DNA of 64,000 bases from Lentzea tibetensis (GCF_007845675.1 NZ_VOBR01000002.1:372001-436000); one strand, 5' to 3'. Numbered from the stretch's first letter, positions 27,301 through 34,619 are shown. The notes: a model not told the origin generated them from the letters alone. Numbers and translations: made by a program.

Positions 27301-29630
27301 ACGTCGCCGGTGCGGCCGGGAAGGTGGCGGCGGCGCTGACCGCGGCCGGCCTGCGTCCCGGCGACCTGGTCGCGGTCGGGGTGCGCCCCGGCTGGGAGCA
27401 GGCTCCGGCCGTGCTCGGTGTGGTGCAGGCCGGAGGTGTCTACGTCCCGGTCGATCCGGCCGCGCCGACCGGGCGGATCGAGCTGTTGCTGCGCGACAGC
27501 ACGGCCAGGTTCGCGCTCACCACCCGTGCCACGGCGGGCAACTGGCCGGCAGGCGTCCGGCTGATCGTGCTCGAGGACGTCTGGACCGACTGCCCGGCAA
27601 CGATCGACGATCCCGGCACCACGAGCGGCGACCTGGCGTACCTGATCTACACCTCGGGCTCGACGGGGCAGCCCAAGGGCGTCGCGATGGAGCACGGCGC
27701 CGCGGTCAACACGATCACCGACATCAACGAGCGGTTCACCGTGGGGCACGCCGACCGGCTGCTCGCGCTCACCCCGCTCACGTTCGACCTCTCGGTGTAC
27801 GACGTCTTCGGCACCCTGTCGGCCGGGGCGAGTCTGGTGGTGCCGGGGGACGGGCACCGCTCCGACCCGAAGCACTGGGCCGGCCTGATGGCCCGGCACG
27901 GGGTGACGATGTGGAACTCGGTGCCCTCCCTGCTGCGACTGCTCACCGAGACCATGGGCGAGGACCTGGACTGGTCGGCCCAGCTCAGCCTGATCATGCT
28001 GAGCGGCGACTGGATCCCGGTCGACCTGGCCCGCCGGCTGCGTGAACGGCTCCCGCACACCCGGCTGATCAGCCTGGGCGGGGCGACCGAGGCCGCGATC
28101 TGGTCCGTGCTGCACGACGTCGACAAGGTCGACCCGGCGTGGCACAGCATCCCGTACGGCACGGCGATGCGCGGCCAGGGCGCGGTCGTGCTGGACGAGC
28201 GGCTCGCACCGGTGCCGGCAGGCACCCCTGGCCCGCTGTTCCTGTCCGGCGCCGGCCTGGCCCGCGGCTACTGGGGTGATGAGGAACGGACCCGGCGCAG
28301 CTTCCCGATCCGGCCCGCCACCGGTGAACGGCTCTACCGCACAGGCGACCTGGCCCAGGCAGGTCCGGACGGTGTGCTCGAACTACTCGGTCGGGAGGAC
28401 CAGCAGATGAAGATCCAGGGCAACCGGATCGAACCCGGCGAGATCGAGAGCGCACTGGTGCGGCTCGCCGGGGTCCGCGACGCGGTGGTCGGGGCCGAGG
28501 GCGCCCGTGACCAGGACCGGCGGCTCGTCGCGGTGGTCCGGCCCTGCCCAGGCTCGGCGCTCGACCCGGTCGGGCTGCGCGCCGAGCTGACCCACGAGCT
28601 GCCCCGCTACCTGGTACCGGACCTGATCCGGGTGGTCGACGACTACCCGCTCACGGCGAACGGCAAGGTCGACCGGGGAGTTTTGTTCGGCGCAGCGCCG
28701 ACGCCGGTGGGGGAGACCGACGACGTCACCGCCCAGGTGTTGTCGGTGCTGTCCCAGGTGCTCGCCGAGTCCGGGCTGGATGACGGTGACCTCTCCCAGA
28801 TCGACCTCGGCGCGGCTGGGCTGACCTCGATGGACCTGATCCGCATCGCCAACGGCCTGTCGTCCGAGTTCGGCTCCCACCCCAGTCTCGAAGTGCTCTA
28901 CGAGATCCGCTCGGTCGACGAGCTGGTCCGGTTCTACGCGGGGGACGCCGCGGCGCCGGACCGGCTCGAGCCACAGCAGTTGCTGCTCGACGTGGACGCC
29001 AGAGAGGACTTCAAGGAGCAGGCCCGCAGCCGGCACGCCTTGTCGTCGTCCGGCATCGGTCTCCCGTCCGGCGCGGGCCCGGATCGCCGCAGGCGCAGCG
29101 TCCGCGAGTTCAGCGGATCCAGGGTCCGGTTGGACGCGTTCGGCGGCCTGCTGGACCACCTGCGGCAGTGGACCGAGGACGGCACCACCCGCCGCGCCTG
29201 GGGATCGGCCGCCGGCGTCTACCCGGTCGACGTGTACGTCCAGGTGCACAGCGCCGGGGTGAGCGCGCTCGCCGAGGGCGTCTACCGCTACGACCCTGCG
29301 CAGCACCAGCTCGTGCCACTCAGCGACGAGCCGCTGGTCCAGCCTGGGCACCACCGCACGAGCGGCAACCGGGAGGCGCACGAGACCGCGGGGTTCTCGC
29401 TCTTCCTGGTCGGCGACACGGCCGCACTGGACCAGCTCTACGGCGACATGGCCGAGCCGTTCTGCCTGCTGGAGGCGGGCGCGATGGCACACCTGCTGAC
29501 CACTGCGGCGGTCGGTCTCGGCATCGACACGTGCCAGATCGGTCTGCTCGACTTCCGCGACGCCAAGGCCGCGCTCGGTCTCGGCGACAGCGAGAAGCTC
29601 CTCTGCACGATTCTCGGCGGTGCCCGGTGA
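18393..29630 (+). CDS. Hybrid PKS-NRPS megasynthase: KS-AT-DH-cMT-ER-KR-ACP-Cy-A(Cys)-PCP-Ox
   Basis: 3745 residues. KS 8-435 (Cys181, His316, His356). AT ~540-850 (GHSVG, Ser633; CPCHSPQM in place of YASH/HAFH). DH ~903-1170 (HELFGAVIVP with His931; Asp1093). C-methyltransferase ~1200-1590 (LEVGAGTGG at 1391). ER ~1780-2095 (HSGAGGVGLAAIQ at ~1917). KR ~2113-2330 (GGLAGIG, Tyr2263). ACP Ser2428. Cyclization domain ~2498-2930, with PLTELQEAYLVGR and D2626xxxxD2631 replacing HHxxxDG. A ~2966-3430, with pocket residues D3132 L3133 Y3136 N3175 M3202 S3204 L3228 I3236, close to the Cys code DLYNLSLI. PCP Ser3479. FMN-dependent Ox ~3530-3745 (SVREFSGSRV). Predicted product: an alpha-methylated reduced acyl chain condensed with Cys, cyclised to thiazoline and oxidised to thiazole. 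No loading module or thioesterase is visible. Confidence 0.95.
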   Translation: MSKVAESRAIAVVGIGCRLPGGVTGPDSFWDLLVGQVDAVGPIPPGRWDVERLFATDHRVPGRITMREGGFLDQVDGFDAGFFGFSRRIADQLDPQQRLLLEIAWEACEDAGIPVEDLAAARTGVFVGASSQDYAQIQTTAGEGEAMGAHAATGMSTSLLANRISHAFDLRGPSMVVDTACSSALVAVHAACQSIWAGEVDAALTGGVNLILTPGFGVALSQAGMLAADGRCKAFSAAADGFGRGEGAGLVLLKPLEDSQRDRDRIYAVIRGTAVNQDGHTPGISVPSGPAQQANLDTALRAAGVGPAEVGYVEAHGTGTPVGDPIEAAALAGVLGAGRAADRPVLVGSVKTNIGHLEAAAGIAGLIKAVLAVRHRQVPANLHFDEPNPGIDFGGLGLCVPTATTPWPEHLPTAVASVNSFGFGGTNANVVLAEAPVTTASSPAAAGNGPALLTFSARSETALRRLAAAYADRLAGPGAPGGDLESLAALLARRRSHHGHRLAVVAADIADAATKLRACADGETPPGVFAGAPTGRAAGKLAFLFNGQGPQWWAMARSLLETDGVFRSTVLRCDELARPHLDWSILDALTADEADSRVNETFCLQPAVFAVQVALAELWRTWGVTPDGVLGHSVGEYAAAYVSGALDLESAVRLICRRARVHSRADGSGGMMFVALGAEAAQKACAETGGRVCLAAENSPRGSTLSGPHDELDRVAARLDQRGVFARKLRVACPCHSPQMDPLRDELVHELAGVDGKPTTIPLYSSVLARRVDGHELDTDYWWRNFRQPVLFEGALRAVLDDGYDAFVEISPHPVLLGAVREILDDTGRTAVAVGSLVRGGDDRLRLLESLGALYAAGRAIDWKRRHPGPVPAASLPGPVWLHENYWNETAAAQARRTGGQSHPMLKRVDAARPTWEIRWDDHRLAWVRQHELFGAVIVPGAAYLEAALAAAREELGGPAALEFVDFERSCALQPDDVQIGRIELDPEDGTFELHHRSFAGDVWARTVRGRYHPEPGRGRAVDLAAVRQRCATWHARDQVYEAFTARGYVYGPAFRGMTGLHTGEGEALVELAVPAELAGTLEDYVLHPAQLDVCIQTAVLDGNARRPGDLIPVNYVPSGVDAVRVHWNGTPAYAHVLVHTRDTHALHADIAVLDAGGAVLAELIGMRGTPVPRPDSPDGAVGDHFYRMRWRSSARPAASAVTLGAQAAVAGLRPLDPAAVGDSPRYRADLRELCAAYLADCFARFGVELTAGRTITVDGLTGLLPLYRPAFDGFLRFLADAEIVTSRDDGSFQVLRDVDADHRTRWARMLTTYPHALGELRLLRKTAAHLHAVVTGATNPLELLFPDGDHGEAERFFQTSKAVRFHNEVVRQALEWVAGTATLGRTLRILEVGAGTGGLTAAVLPVLPPGRTEYVFTDISAAFTERARERFRDFPFVEHRVLDLDRDPAGQGFDPHSFDVVLASDVVHATPELRRTLASLRGLLAPGGLLVLAEVMPGRIWADLTFGLTKGWWSFTDQDVRTTGPLLDGDRWVDLLRECGFPEVAAVEDRTGNDTAPHTVLFATGPSIAEPAPPQPPPAADWIVLGDDPQLAARLAARVREHGGRALIVPAGDPVHFGDLRPARIVQLWSTGDTDAADPCRAIQDRCVELADAIRVFRDVPVERSPRLVLVSKGAHSLHGEPVRLGGASAWGIGMAARLELPHTRCVMIDLDAAGDDDLDQLWAQLCSDDDEYEIALRSGERYVRRLVRHPATAVLDRVDARTLPEDHAHALVTDHPGQLDELRWAAEPRRAPGAGEVEIEVRAVGLNFRDVLVALGRMPSTAGDRGLRMGAECAGLVTRIGQDVTGLRVGDEVVAVDATMATLASHATVNATCVALKPARLSTTQAATVPLVFLTAAIGLGRLAALRPGERVLIHSGAGGVGLAAIQLAHELGAEVLATAGSPEKRELLRSLGVAHVFDSRSLAFADEVRAATGGAGVDVVLSAVGSEATARSIACLAPYGRFVEIGQRDLRADRRLGLRPFTRNLSYSSFDLQQMIAQRPALVAEELTALLARFESGALRPLPHRVYHPSQTTAAFRHLAAGEHIGKLVLAMSEHDVPVTPLPPAGPERFAGTWLVTGGLAGIGLELACRLADAGVRHLVLVGRSGVPGPEAGEAVERLREGGVQVLAEAVDVTSASQVDTLIARIDRELPPLRGVLHCAMVIDDDPFTELDERRFREVLGPKVCGTWNLDRATADHDLDAFVLFSSTTSLLGNAGQANYAAANAFLDQFADYRAALGRPVLTVNWGAVHGAGYLTRNENAARALAASGVGHLTTDQVFEALRLLWRGSSPRVGVTKVDFGRIIRHFGLDAGHEPRYAEVLAGGGVAGPADVDGRSIVQRLRALDRDAGAELLQARIKARCAALLGVPEQEFPPDAPLTRMHMDSLLAVEIGSWIERELGVTVTTMTMMRGPSVADLTALVLDGLDLEPAPEAVAEPVRAPLPEPAAPRIEDEPVPLTELQEAYLVGRFDGLGLGGVASHAYGEYSMAELDPDRAVAAWDEIVRRHAALRMVATRGGRQCEITPTAAWQVQVDDLREDQDAAAKVAATRARMSCQVLDAYKGPLFELRLTLLPDEVRIHVSFDLLMLDAQSIFVVIHEWGVRYRGLALPPTAPAGAFLAFARDRRRRLDEINNGPDRALLARLAEELPPPPALPLALDPETVRRPEFTRRTAVLDQADWKRLRDAAAARGITVSSLFGAAFTCVVGRFSGDAPFTLGVPAFDGPQLGRSAPAIGEFTSVLLVAARPGPGAFEDYLRAFQTSMLVALEHRELGSVTVRRERSKSQGRMRMPESVAPVVFTSMLDKDIGKMDWLGRRLYGLSQTPQVWLDHQAMRWGDDAVLTWDSVDALFPAGLLDEMFDAYLSLLRGLARHRDWTADPETLSRPEPRPDPVRVAESPRLHDLVLGRAAASPDAIAIRTDERSLSYQDVAGAAGKVAAALTAAGLRPGDLVAVGVRPGWEQAPAVLGVVQAGGVYVPVDPAAPTGRIELLLRDSTARFALTTRATAGNWPAGVRLIVLEDVWTDCPATIDDPGTTSGDLAYLIYTSGSTGQPKGVAMEHGAAVNTITDINERFTVGHADRLLALTPLTFDLSVYDVFGTLSAGASLVVPGDGHRSDPKHWAGLMARHGVTMWNSVPSLLRLLTETMGEDLDWSAQLSLIMLSGDWIPVDLARRLRERLPHTRLISLGGATEAAIWSVLHDVDKVDPAWHSIPYGTAMRGQGAVVLDERLAPVPAGTPGPLFLSGAGLARGYWGDEERTRRSFPIRPATGERLYRTGDLAQAGPDGVLELLGREDQQMKIQGNRIEPGEIESALVRLAGVRDAVVGAEGARDQDRRLVAVVRPCPGSALDPVGLRAELTHELPRYLVPDLIRVVDDYPLTANGKVDRGVLFGAAPTPVGETDDVTAQVLSVLSQVLAESGLDDGDLSQIDLGAAGLTSMDLIRIANGLSSEFGSHPSLEVLYEIRSVDELVRFYAGDAAAPDRLEPQQLLLDVDAREDFKEQARSRHALSSSGIGLPSGAGPDRRRRSVREFSGSRVRLDAFGGLLDHLRQWTEDGTTRRAWGSAAGVYPVDVYVQVHSAGVSALAEGVYRYDPAQHQLVPLSDEPLVQPGHHRTSGNREAHETAGFSLFLVGDTAALDQLYGDMAEPFCLLEAGAMAHLLTTAAVGLGIDTCQIGLLDFRDAKAALGLGDSEKLLCTILGGAR

Positions 29631-30946
29631 GCGCCGTCCGGCTCGGCGTGACCCGCAACCAGCGGGACCTGTGGGCGGCCGAGTGGCGCGCCACGGACCG
29701 GCGGATGCACACGGTCGCCCAGCACGTCGAGATCCGGGGGCCGCTCGAGCTGACGGCGTTCGAGGACGCGATGCGACAGGTGCTCGCGGAGACCGAGGCC
29801 GTGCGGGCCCGGTTCCGCGACGACGGCGGCGAGGTGATCCAGGAGATCCTGCCGTCGGTCCGGTGGCGGCTCGCGGTCATCGATCTCTCCGGACACTCGG
29901 ACCCCGCCGCGGCTTTCGACGAGTGGGCCGAGGCCGACCAGCGGGCGCCGATCCTCGCCAGCGACTTCCCGCTGTTCTCCACGGCGTTGCTGCGCCTCGG
30001 CTCCGACCACCACCGCTGGAGTCTGCGGTTCCACCACATGGCGATGGACGCGTTCAGCGCGGCGCTGCTGCTGCGCCGGGTCGCCGACGTCTACGCCGCC
30101 CGCAGCACGGGCGGCGACGCAGGGCCCAGCCCGTTCCGCCCGATCGCCGCGCTGCACGAGGAACAGCGCGAATACGAGGAGTCCGACCGGTTCGCCGCCG
30201 ACCGCGCGTTCTGGCGTGAACGGCTGACCGGGCTGCCGGGCCCGGTGCGGATCACCCCGAGCGATGTGGCCGACAGCCGCGTGCTCGCGGGCGTCGGACT
30301 CGCCCCGCCGCCGGCCGGTCAGATCTGCCGGACCGCGGACGCCGCCGGCACCGCCTGGCCCGACGTGGTGCTGGCGGTGGTGGCCGCGCACGCCGCGGCG
30401 GAGAGCGGTGCCAGTGACGTCGTGATGACGGTTCCGGTCTCGAACCGCACCACCGCGGTGTCCCGCAGCGTGCCGACCAACACGGCCAACCGGATCATGC
30501 TCGCGGTGCCGGTGCGTCCGGAGGCGAGCTTCCACGAGCTGCTCACCGCGGTGACCGCGGACAACCGGGAGGCGGTGCGGCACCAGATCTTCCCGCACAG
30601 CGTGGTCATGGCCGATCTGGGCGAGCGGGCGGCCCCGCACCGCTCGTCCGGCCCGTGGGTCAACATCATGCCGTTCGGCGCCGACCTGGCCCTGCCCGGC
30701 TGCACGACCTCGGTGCACCGCGTCCAGACCGGGCCGGTGGGCGATCTGGAAGTGGCCGTGTACGGCGACCCCGACGCGGCCAGGATGCGCGTCAACGTCC
30801 TCATGGGACTGCGCCCCGAGCACCACGCGCTCCTGCTGGCGGCCGAACGCCGGCTGATGGACCGGTTCGCCGCGGTCACCGCCGATCCCCACCGCCCACT
30901 GGCGGAACTCCCGGAGTTCGCCGCGGCCTGGGCTCCCGCGCGATGA
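29627..30946 (+). CDS. Free-standing NRPS condensation-domain protein
   Basis: 439 residues; its GTG overlaps the megasynthase stop (GTGA), so it is translationally coupled. Condensation fold with HHMAMDA at residues 136-142. His137 and Asp141 of HHxxxDG are kept, while the final Gly is Ala. Further C motifs: AALHEEQREYEESDRFAADR, VVMTVPVSNRT and VPTNTANRIMLAVPV. There is no A or carrier domain. With no thioesterase in the operon, it probably moves the PCP-bound thiazolyl chain onto an amine or alcohol, acting as a release or coupling enzyme. That role is inference. Confidence 0.87.
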   Translation: MSAVRLGVTRNQRDLWAAEWRATDRRMHTVAQHVEIRGPLELTAFEDAMRQVLAETEAVRARFRDDGGEVIQEILPSVRWRLAVIDLSGHSDPAAAFDEWAEADQRAPILASDFPLFSTALLRLGSDHHRWSLRFHHMAMDAFSAALLLRRVADVYAARSTGGDAGPSPFRPIAALHEEQREYEESDRFAADRAFWRERLTGLPGPVRITPSDVADSRVLAGVGLAPPPAGQICRTADAAGTAWPDVVLAVVAAHAAAESGASDVVMTVPVSNRTTAVSRSVPTNTANRIMLAVPVRPEASFHELLTAVTADNREAVRHQIFPHSVVMADLGERAAPHRSSGPWVNIMPFGADLALPGCTTSVHRVQTGPVGDLEVAVYGDPDAARMRVNVLMGLRPEHHALLLAAERRLMDRFAAVTADPHRPLAELPEFAAAWAPAR

Positions 30947-31932
30947 GCGGCGCGATCACAGTGGACGTCCCGGCCGTGCTCGCGGTCGACGAGCACGAGG
31001 CGCGGCAGCTGGCCGAGCTGGCCCGCCGGCTGCGCGACCGGCCGCGTGACGACCCGCCGGCCTTCTGCGCGGCCGCCGCCGCGCTGGCCGGGAACGTGCC
31101 GCCCCGGCTGGTCGACGCGGTGCGCGACTTCGGCCGGGACGGCCGGTCGGGTGCCCTGGTCCTGGCCGGGCTGCCCACCGGTCCGGTGCCGTGCACCCCG
31201 GACGGCCACGACCGGCACGTGGGGGAGCGCTGCCAGCTGGTGCGGATCCAGGCGATCCTCGCCGAGCTGCTCGGCCACCTCATCGCGTACGAGGCCGAGG
31301 GCGAGGGCGCGCTGTTCCAGGACATCGTGCCGAGCCGCCCGGCCGCCCGCACCCAGACCAGCCTCAGCTCGGCGGTCGAGCTGGAGCTGCACACCGAGCA
31401 GGCGTTCAGCGCGTTGCGCCCCGACCACCTGAGCATGGCCTGCCTGCGCGGCGACCCGGACGCACGCACCTACCTGCTGACCGCCCGGCAGGTGACCGCG
31501 GCGCTGCGCCCGGACGAGGTCGCCGAGCTGCGCCTGCCGCGCTGGGTGACCCAGGTCGACGAGTCGTTCCGGGCCGCGTCGGCCCGGTTCCTCGACGGCG
31601 ACGTCCGCGGCCCGATGCCGATCCTGTCGGGACCGGATGACGACCCGCGGATCGTGCTCGACCAGGACCTGATGCGCGGCGTCGACCCGGCGGCGCAGCG
31701 CCTGCTCGACCGGGTGATCGAGATCTACCTGCGTGACCGGCGGCACCACGCGCTGGCCGCCGGTGAGGTCCTGTTCCTGGACAACCAGCGGGTGGTGCAC
31801 GGGCGGTCGGCGTTCCGGCCCCGGTTCGACGGCACCGACCGGTTGGTCGTCCGCTGCTTCGTCACCCGGGACCTGCGGCAGTCGCAACACGCGAGGGACG
31901 GCTCGCGGACGGTGGCGAGCCGGTTCAGCTGA
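30943..31932 (+). CDS. Fe(II)/2-oxoglutarate oxygenase, clavaminate synthase/VioC-AsnO-like
   Basis: 329 residues, ATGA overlap with the preceding gene. Facial-triad residues are His150 and Glu152 in ELHTEQAF and His286 in NQRVVHGRSAF. Arg304 in TDRLVVRCF is placed to bind the 2-oxoglutarate carboxylate. The use of Glu instead of Asp in HxE is characteristic of the clavaminate synthase / arginine-asparagine beta-hydroxylase group. Within this operon it probably hydroxylates or desaturates either an amino acid building block or the finished chain. Confidence 0.88.
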   Translation: MSGAITVDVPAVLAVDEHEARQLAELARRLRDRPRDDPPAFCAAAAALAGNVPPRLVDAVRDFGRDGRSGALVLAGLPTGPVPCTPDGHDRHVGERCQLVRIQAILAELLGHLIAYEAEGEGALFQDIVPSRPAARTQTSLSSAVELELHTEQAFSALRPDHLSMACLRGDPDARTYLLTARQVTAALRPDEVAELRLPRWVTQVDESFRAASARFLDGDVRGPMPILSGPDDDPRIVLDQDLMRGVDPAAQRLLDRVIEIYLRDRRHHALAAGEVLFLDNQRVVHGRSAFRPRFDGTDRLVVRCFVTRDLRQSQHARDGSRTVASRFS

Positions 31933-31939
31933 CCGATCG

Positions 31940-32773
31940 CTACGCGAGGAGGGAGTCGAGCAGCCGGAGGCGCTCGGCGGAACTCGTTCCCGGCTCGGCG
32001 CCGTGGAAGATCAGCCGCTGGCCGGGGTCGTCCGGCAGCCGCAGGGTTTCCTCGTTGAGCGTCAGGTGACCGACGACCGGGTGGTTGTACTCGCGGACCG
32101 AGTGCAGGCACTCGCTGACCGGGTGGGCGGCCCAGATCCGGGTGAACTCGGTGCTCTTGATGCTCAGCTCGCCGATCAGCTCCGCCAGCAGGCGATCGTC
32201 GGGCTGGTCGCTCGAAGCCATGCGGAGGTAGGACGCGGCCTTGCGCGCCTCGGACTCCCAGTGCACGAGCAGGTCGCGCATCGCGGGATCGAGGAACATC
32301 ATCTTCGCCATGTTGGGCCGCTGGTCGGGCGCGAGGCCCAGCAGCGCGAACCCGAGCCGGTTGCCACCGAGCAGGTCCATCCGCCGGCCGACGATGATCG
32401 TCGCCTGCTCGGACGTGCTCTCCGCCAGTGCCAGCACCGACTCGCGGACCCGTTCCGGGCCCGTTCTGCGGCGCACGATCTGCGTCGGCCTGGCCAGTCG
32501 CGCGAGGTGCACCCGCTCGTCAGGATCGAGTTGGAGCGCGTTGGCGATCGACTCGAGCACCGAGTGGGACATCTGGTGACTCTCGCCCTGCTCGATGCGG
32601 GTGTAGTAGTTCACGCTGACGCCGGCCAGCAGCGCGACCTCCTCGCGACGGAGCCCCGGTACCCGACGCGGTGACCCGTACGTGGCCACTCCGCTCTCCT
32701 GCGGGGTGAGTGCCGCGCGGCGCGTCCGCAGGAAGTCTCCGAGCTCCTGCGACGTGTTCCTGTGCTCGCCCAT
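31940..32773 (-). CDS. XRE-family regulator with MmyB-like ligand domain
   Basis: 277 residues. HTH at ~12-75 (LGDFLRTRRAAL ... RVPGLRREEVALLAGVSVNY, YYTRIEQGES) followed by an MmyB-like PAS domain with a C-terminal NHPVVGHLTLNEETLRLPDD. It is convergent with the biosynthetic operon (7 bp gap) and divergent from the NmrA-like gene at 32905. Regulators of this group frequently sit beside the reductase they control, so the NmrA/SDR pair is the likelier target. Confidence 0.9.
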   Translation of the reverse strand: MGEHRNTSQELGDFLRTRRAALTPQESGVATYGSPRRVPGLRREEVALLAGVSVNYYTRIEQGESHQMSHSVLESIANALQLDPDERVHLARLARPTQIVRRRTGPERVRESVLALAESTSEQATIIVGRRMDLLGGNRLGFALLGLAPDQRPNMAKMMFLDPAMRDLLVHWESEARKAASYLRMASSDQPDDRLLAELIGELSIKSTEFTRIWAAHPVSECLHSVREYNHPVVGHLTLNEETLRLPDDPGQRLIFHGAEPGTSSAERLRLLDSLLA

Positions 32774-32904
32774 GATCCCACTCTCGCCGATCGCCGGACC
32801 CCGTGCCTTCCCCTGCCATGGGTACCCACGACAGGGGAAGGCGCGGTCGTGCTCACCGATGTCAACGTGGCGGTACCCGAAACCAATCCGACCAGGAGTT
32901 GACG

Positions 32905-33876
32905 GTGACCGAGAAGAAGACCATTGCCGTGGTGGGCGCGACCGGCGCGCAGGGCGGCGGCCTGGTGCGAGCGATTCTCAACGACCCGCAGGGCCCTTTC
33001 ACAGTCCGGGCACTGACCAGGAATCCCCACTCCGACAAGGCGCGCGAACTCGCCGCCAAGGGCGCCGAGGTGAGGTGGGCCGACCTGGACGACGAGTCCA
33101 GCGTGCGCGAGGCGTTCGACGGTGCGCACGGGGCCTTCGTCGTCACGGACTACTGGGCCCAGCAGGCGAAGGCCGACAAGCGGACGCGTGCCGAGATGGA
33201 GCTCGCTCAGGCCGCGTCTGCCGCACGCGCCGCGCAGAAGGCGGGGTTGCGGCACGTGGTGTGGTCGACCCTTGAGGACACCCGGCCTCACTTCGACCGG
33301 CTCGGCGTCGACGTTCCCACCGTCGAAGGGGGATTCAAGGTTCCGCACTTCGACGCGAAGGGCGAGGCGAACGCGACGTTCACCGAGCTCGGCGTGCCGA
33401 CCACCTTCCTGCAGACGACCTTCTACTACGAGGCCTTCGTCGTCGCCGGGCAGGGCCCGCAGCGCGACGAGAACGGCAACCTCGTGCTGACGCTTCCGAT
33501 GGCGGACAAGAAGATGGCGCTCATCGCGTCCGAGGACATCGGCAAGACCGCGCTGGGCATCCTGCGTCGCGGCGACGAGCTCATCGGCGAGACGGTGAGC
33601 ATCGCGGGCGCCCACGCGACGGGCGACGAACTCGCCGAGAAGTTCACCGACGTGCTGGGGGAGAAGGTCGTCTACCGGCCGCACACCTTCGACCAGGTGC
33701 GTGCGGCAGGCTTCCCGTTCGCGGTGGAGATCGCCAACATGTTCCAGTTCTACGCGGACGCGTCCGACCACTTCGCGGGCGTGCGGGACCTGGCACGGGC
33801 GCGACAGCTCAACCCCGAGCTCCAGTCGCTCGACTCGTGGCTGCACGAGCACCGCGGCGAAATCCCAGTCGGCTGA
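32905..33876 (+). CDS. NmrA/HSCARG-family NAD(P)-binding protein
   Basis: 323 residues from the GTG at 32905 with AGGAG 8 bp upstream. NAD(P) motif GATGAQGGG at ~9-17; HVVWSTLEDTRPHFDRL and FYYEAFVVAGQGP are typical NmrA-family blocks. It is an atypical SDR lacking a classical YxxxK site, and members act as redox sensors or atypical reductases. It is probably co-transcribed with the SDR two bases downstream. Confidence 0.88.
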   Translation: MTEKKTIAVVGATGAQGGGLVRAILNDPQGPFTVRALTRNPHSDKARELAAKGAEVRWADLDDESSVREAFDGAHGAFVVTDYWAQQAKADKRTRAEMELAQAASAARAAQKAGLRHVVWSTLEDTRPHFDRLGVDVPTVEGGFKVPHFDAKGEANATFTELGVPTTFLQTTFYYEAFVVAGQGPQRDENGNLVLTLPMADKKMALIASEDIGKTALGILRRGDELIGETVSIAGAHATGDELAEKFTDVLGEKVVYRPHTFDQVRAAGFPFAVEIANMFQFYADASDHFAGVRDLARARQLNPELQSLDSWLHEHRGEIPVG

Positions 33877-33878
33877 GC

Positions 33879-34619
33879 ATGAACAACGGTCTGAGTGGAA
33901 GAGCGGCACTGGTCACGGGAGGCTCTCGCGGGATCGGCGCGGCCGTCGCACGCAGGCTCGCGGATGCGGGTGCGGACGTGGCGATCAGCTACGCGAACGC
34001 GGCGGCCGAGGCGGACGCCGTCGTCGACCAGCTGATCGCCACCGGGGTGCGCGCCGCCGCGTTCCAGACGGACCAGGGGCGGGACTCCGCGCCCAGGCGT
34101 CTGGTCGACGACGTCGTGACCCGGTTCGGGCGACTCGACATCCTGGTCAACAACGCGGCCGTCTTCCACACCGGTCCGCTGGGCGACCCGGACCGCGACG
34201 ACGCCGCGATGGCCCGGCAGTTCGCCGTGAACGTCACCTCCGTGGCCGCCACGACCCGTGCGGCGGCCCCGCACCTCGGTGCCGGTGGCCGGATCATCCT
34301 GGTCAGCTCGACCGCGGCGAGCCGCACGAGCTTCCCGGTCGGCGACTACGCGGCCGGCAAGGCGGCGCTGGAGGCTTACGGCCGGGTGTGGGCGCACGAG
34401 TTCGGGCCGAGGGGCGTCACGGTGAACATCGTCCAACTGGGAGCGATCGACACCGACGTGCTGGACCAGGACGCCGCGGCCGCCGTGGTGGCCGCGGTGC
34501 CGATGCGGCGGGTCGGGAAGCCGGAGGACGTCGCCGAAGCCGTCGCCTTCCTCGCCGGTCCGGGTGCGGGGTACGTGACCGGGGCGACGCTGCGGATCGA
34601 CGGCGGTCTGCTCGCCTAG
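33879..34619 (+). CDS. Classical short-chain dehydrogenase/reductase
   Basis: 246 residues, starting 2 bp after the NmrA-like gene. TGGSRGIG cofactor motif, NNAA, catalytic Ser in LVSSTAAS and YAAGK (YxxxK), and the C-terminal GAGYVTGATLRIDGG typical of FabG-like SDRs. Probably NADPH-dependent; substrate not predictable. Confidence 0.92.
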   Translation: MNNGLSGRAALVTGGSRGIGAAVARRLADAGADVAISYANAAAEADAVVDQLIATGVRAAAFQTDQGRDSAPRRLVDDVVTRFGRLDILVNNAAVFHTGPLGDPDRDDAAMARQFAVNVTSVAATTRAAAPHLGAGGRIILVSSTAASRTSFPVGDYAAGKAALEAYGRVWAHEFGPRGVTVNIVQLGAIDTDVLDQDAAAAVVAAVPMRRVGKPEDVAEAVAFLAGPGAGYVTGATLRIDGGLLA

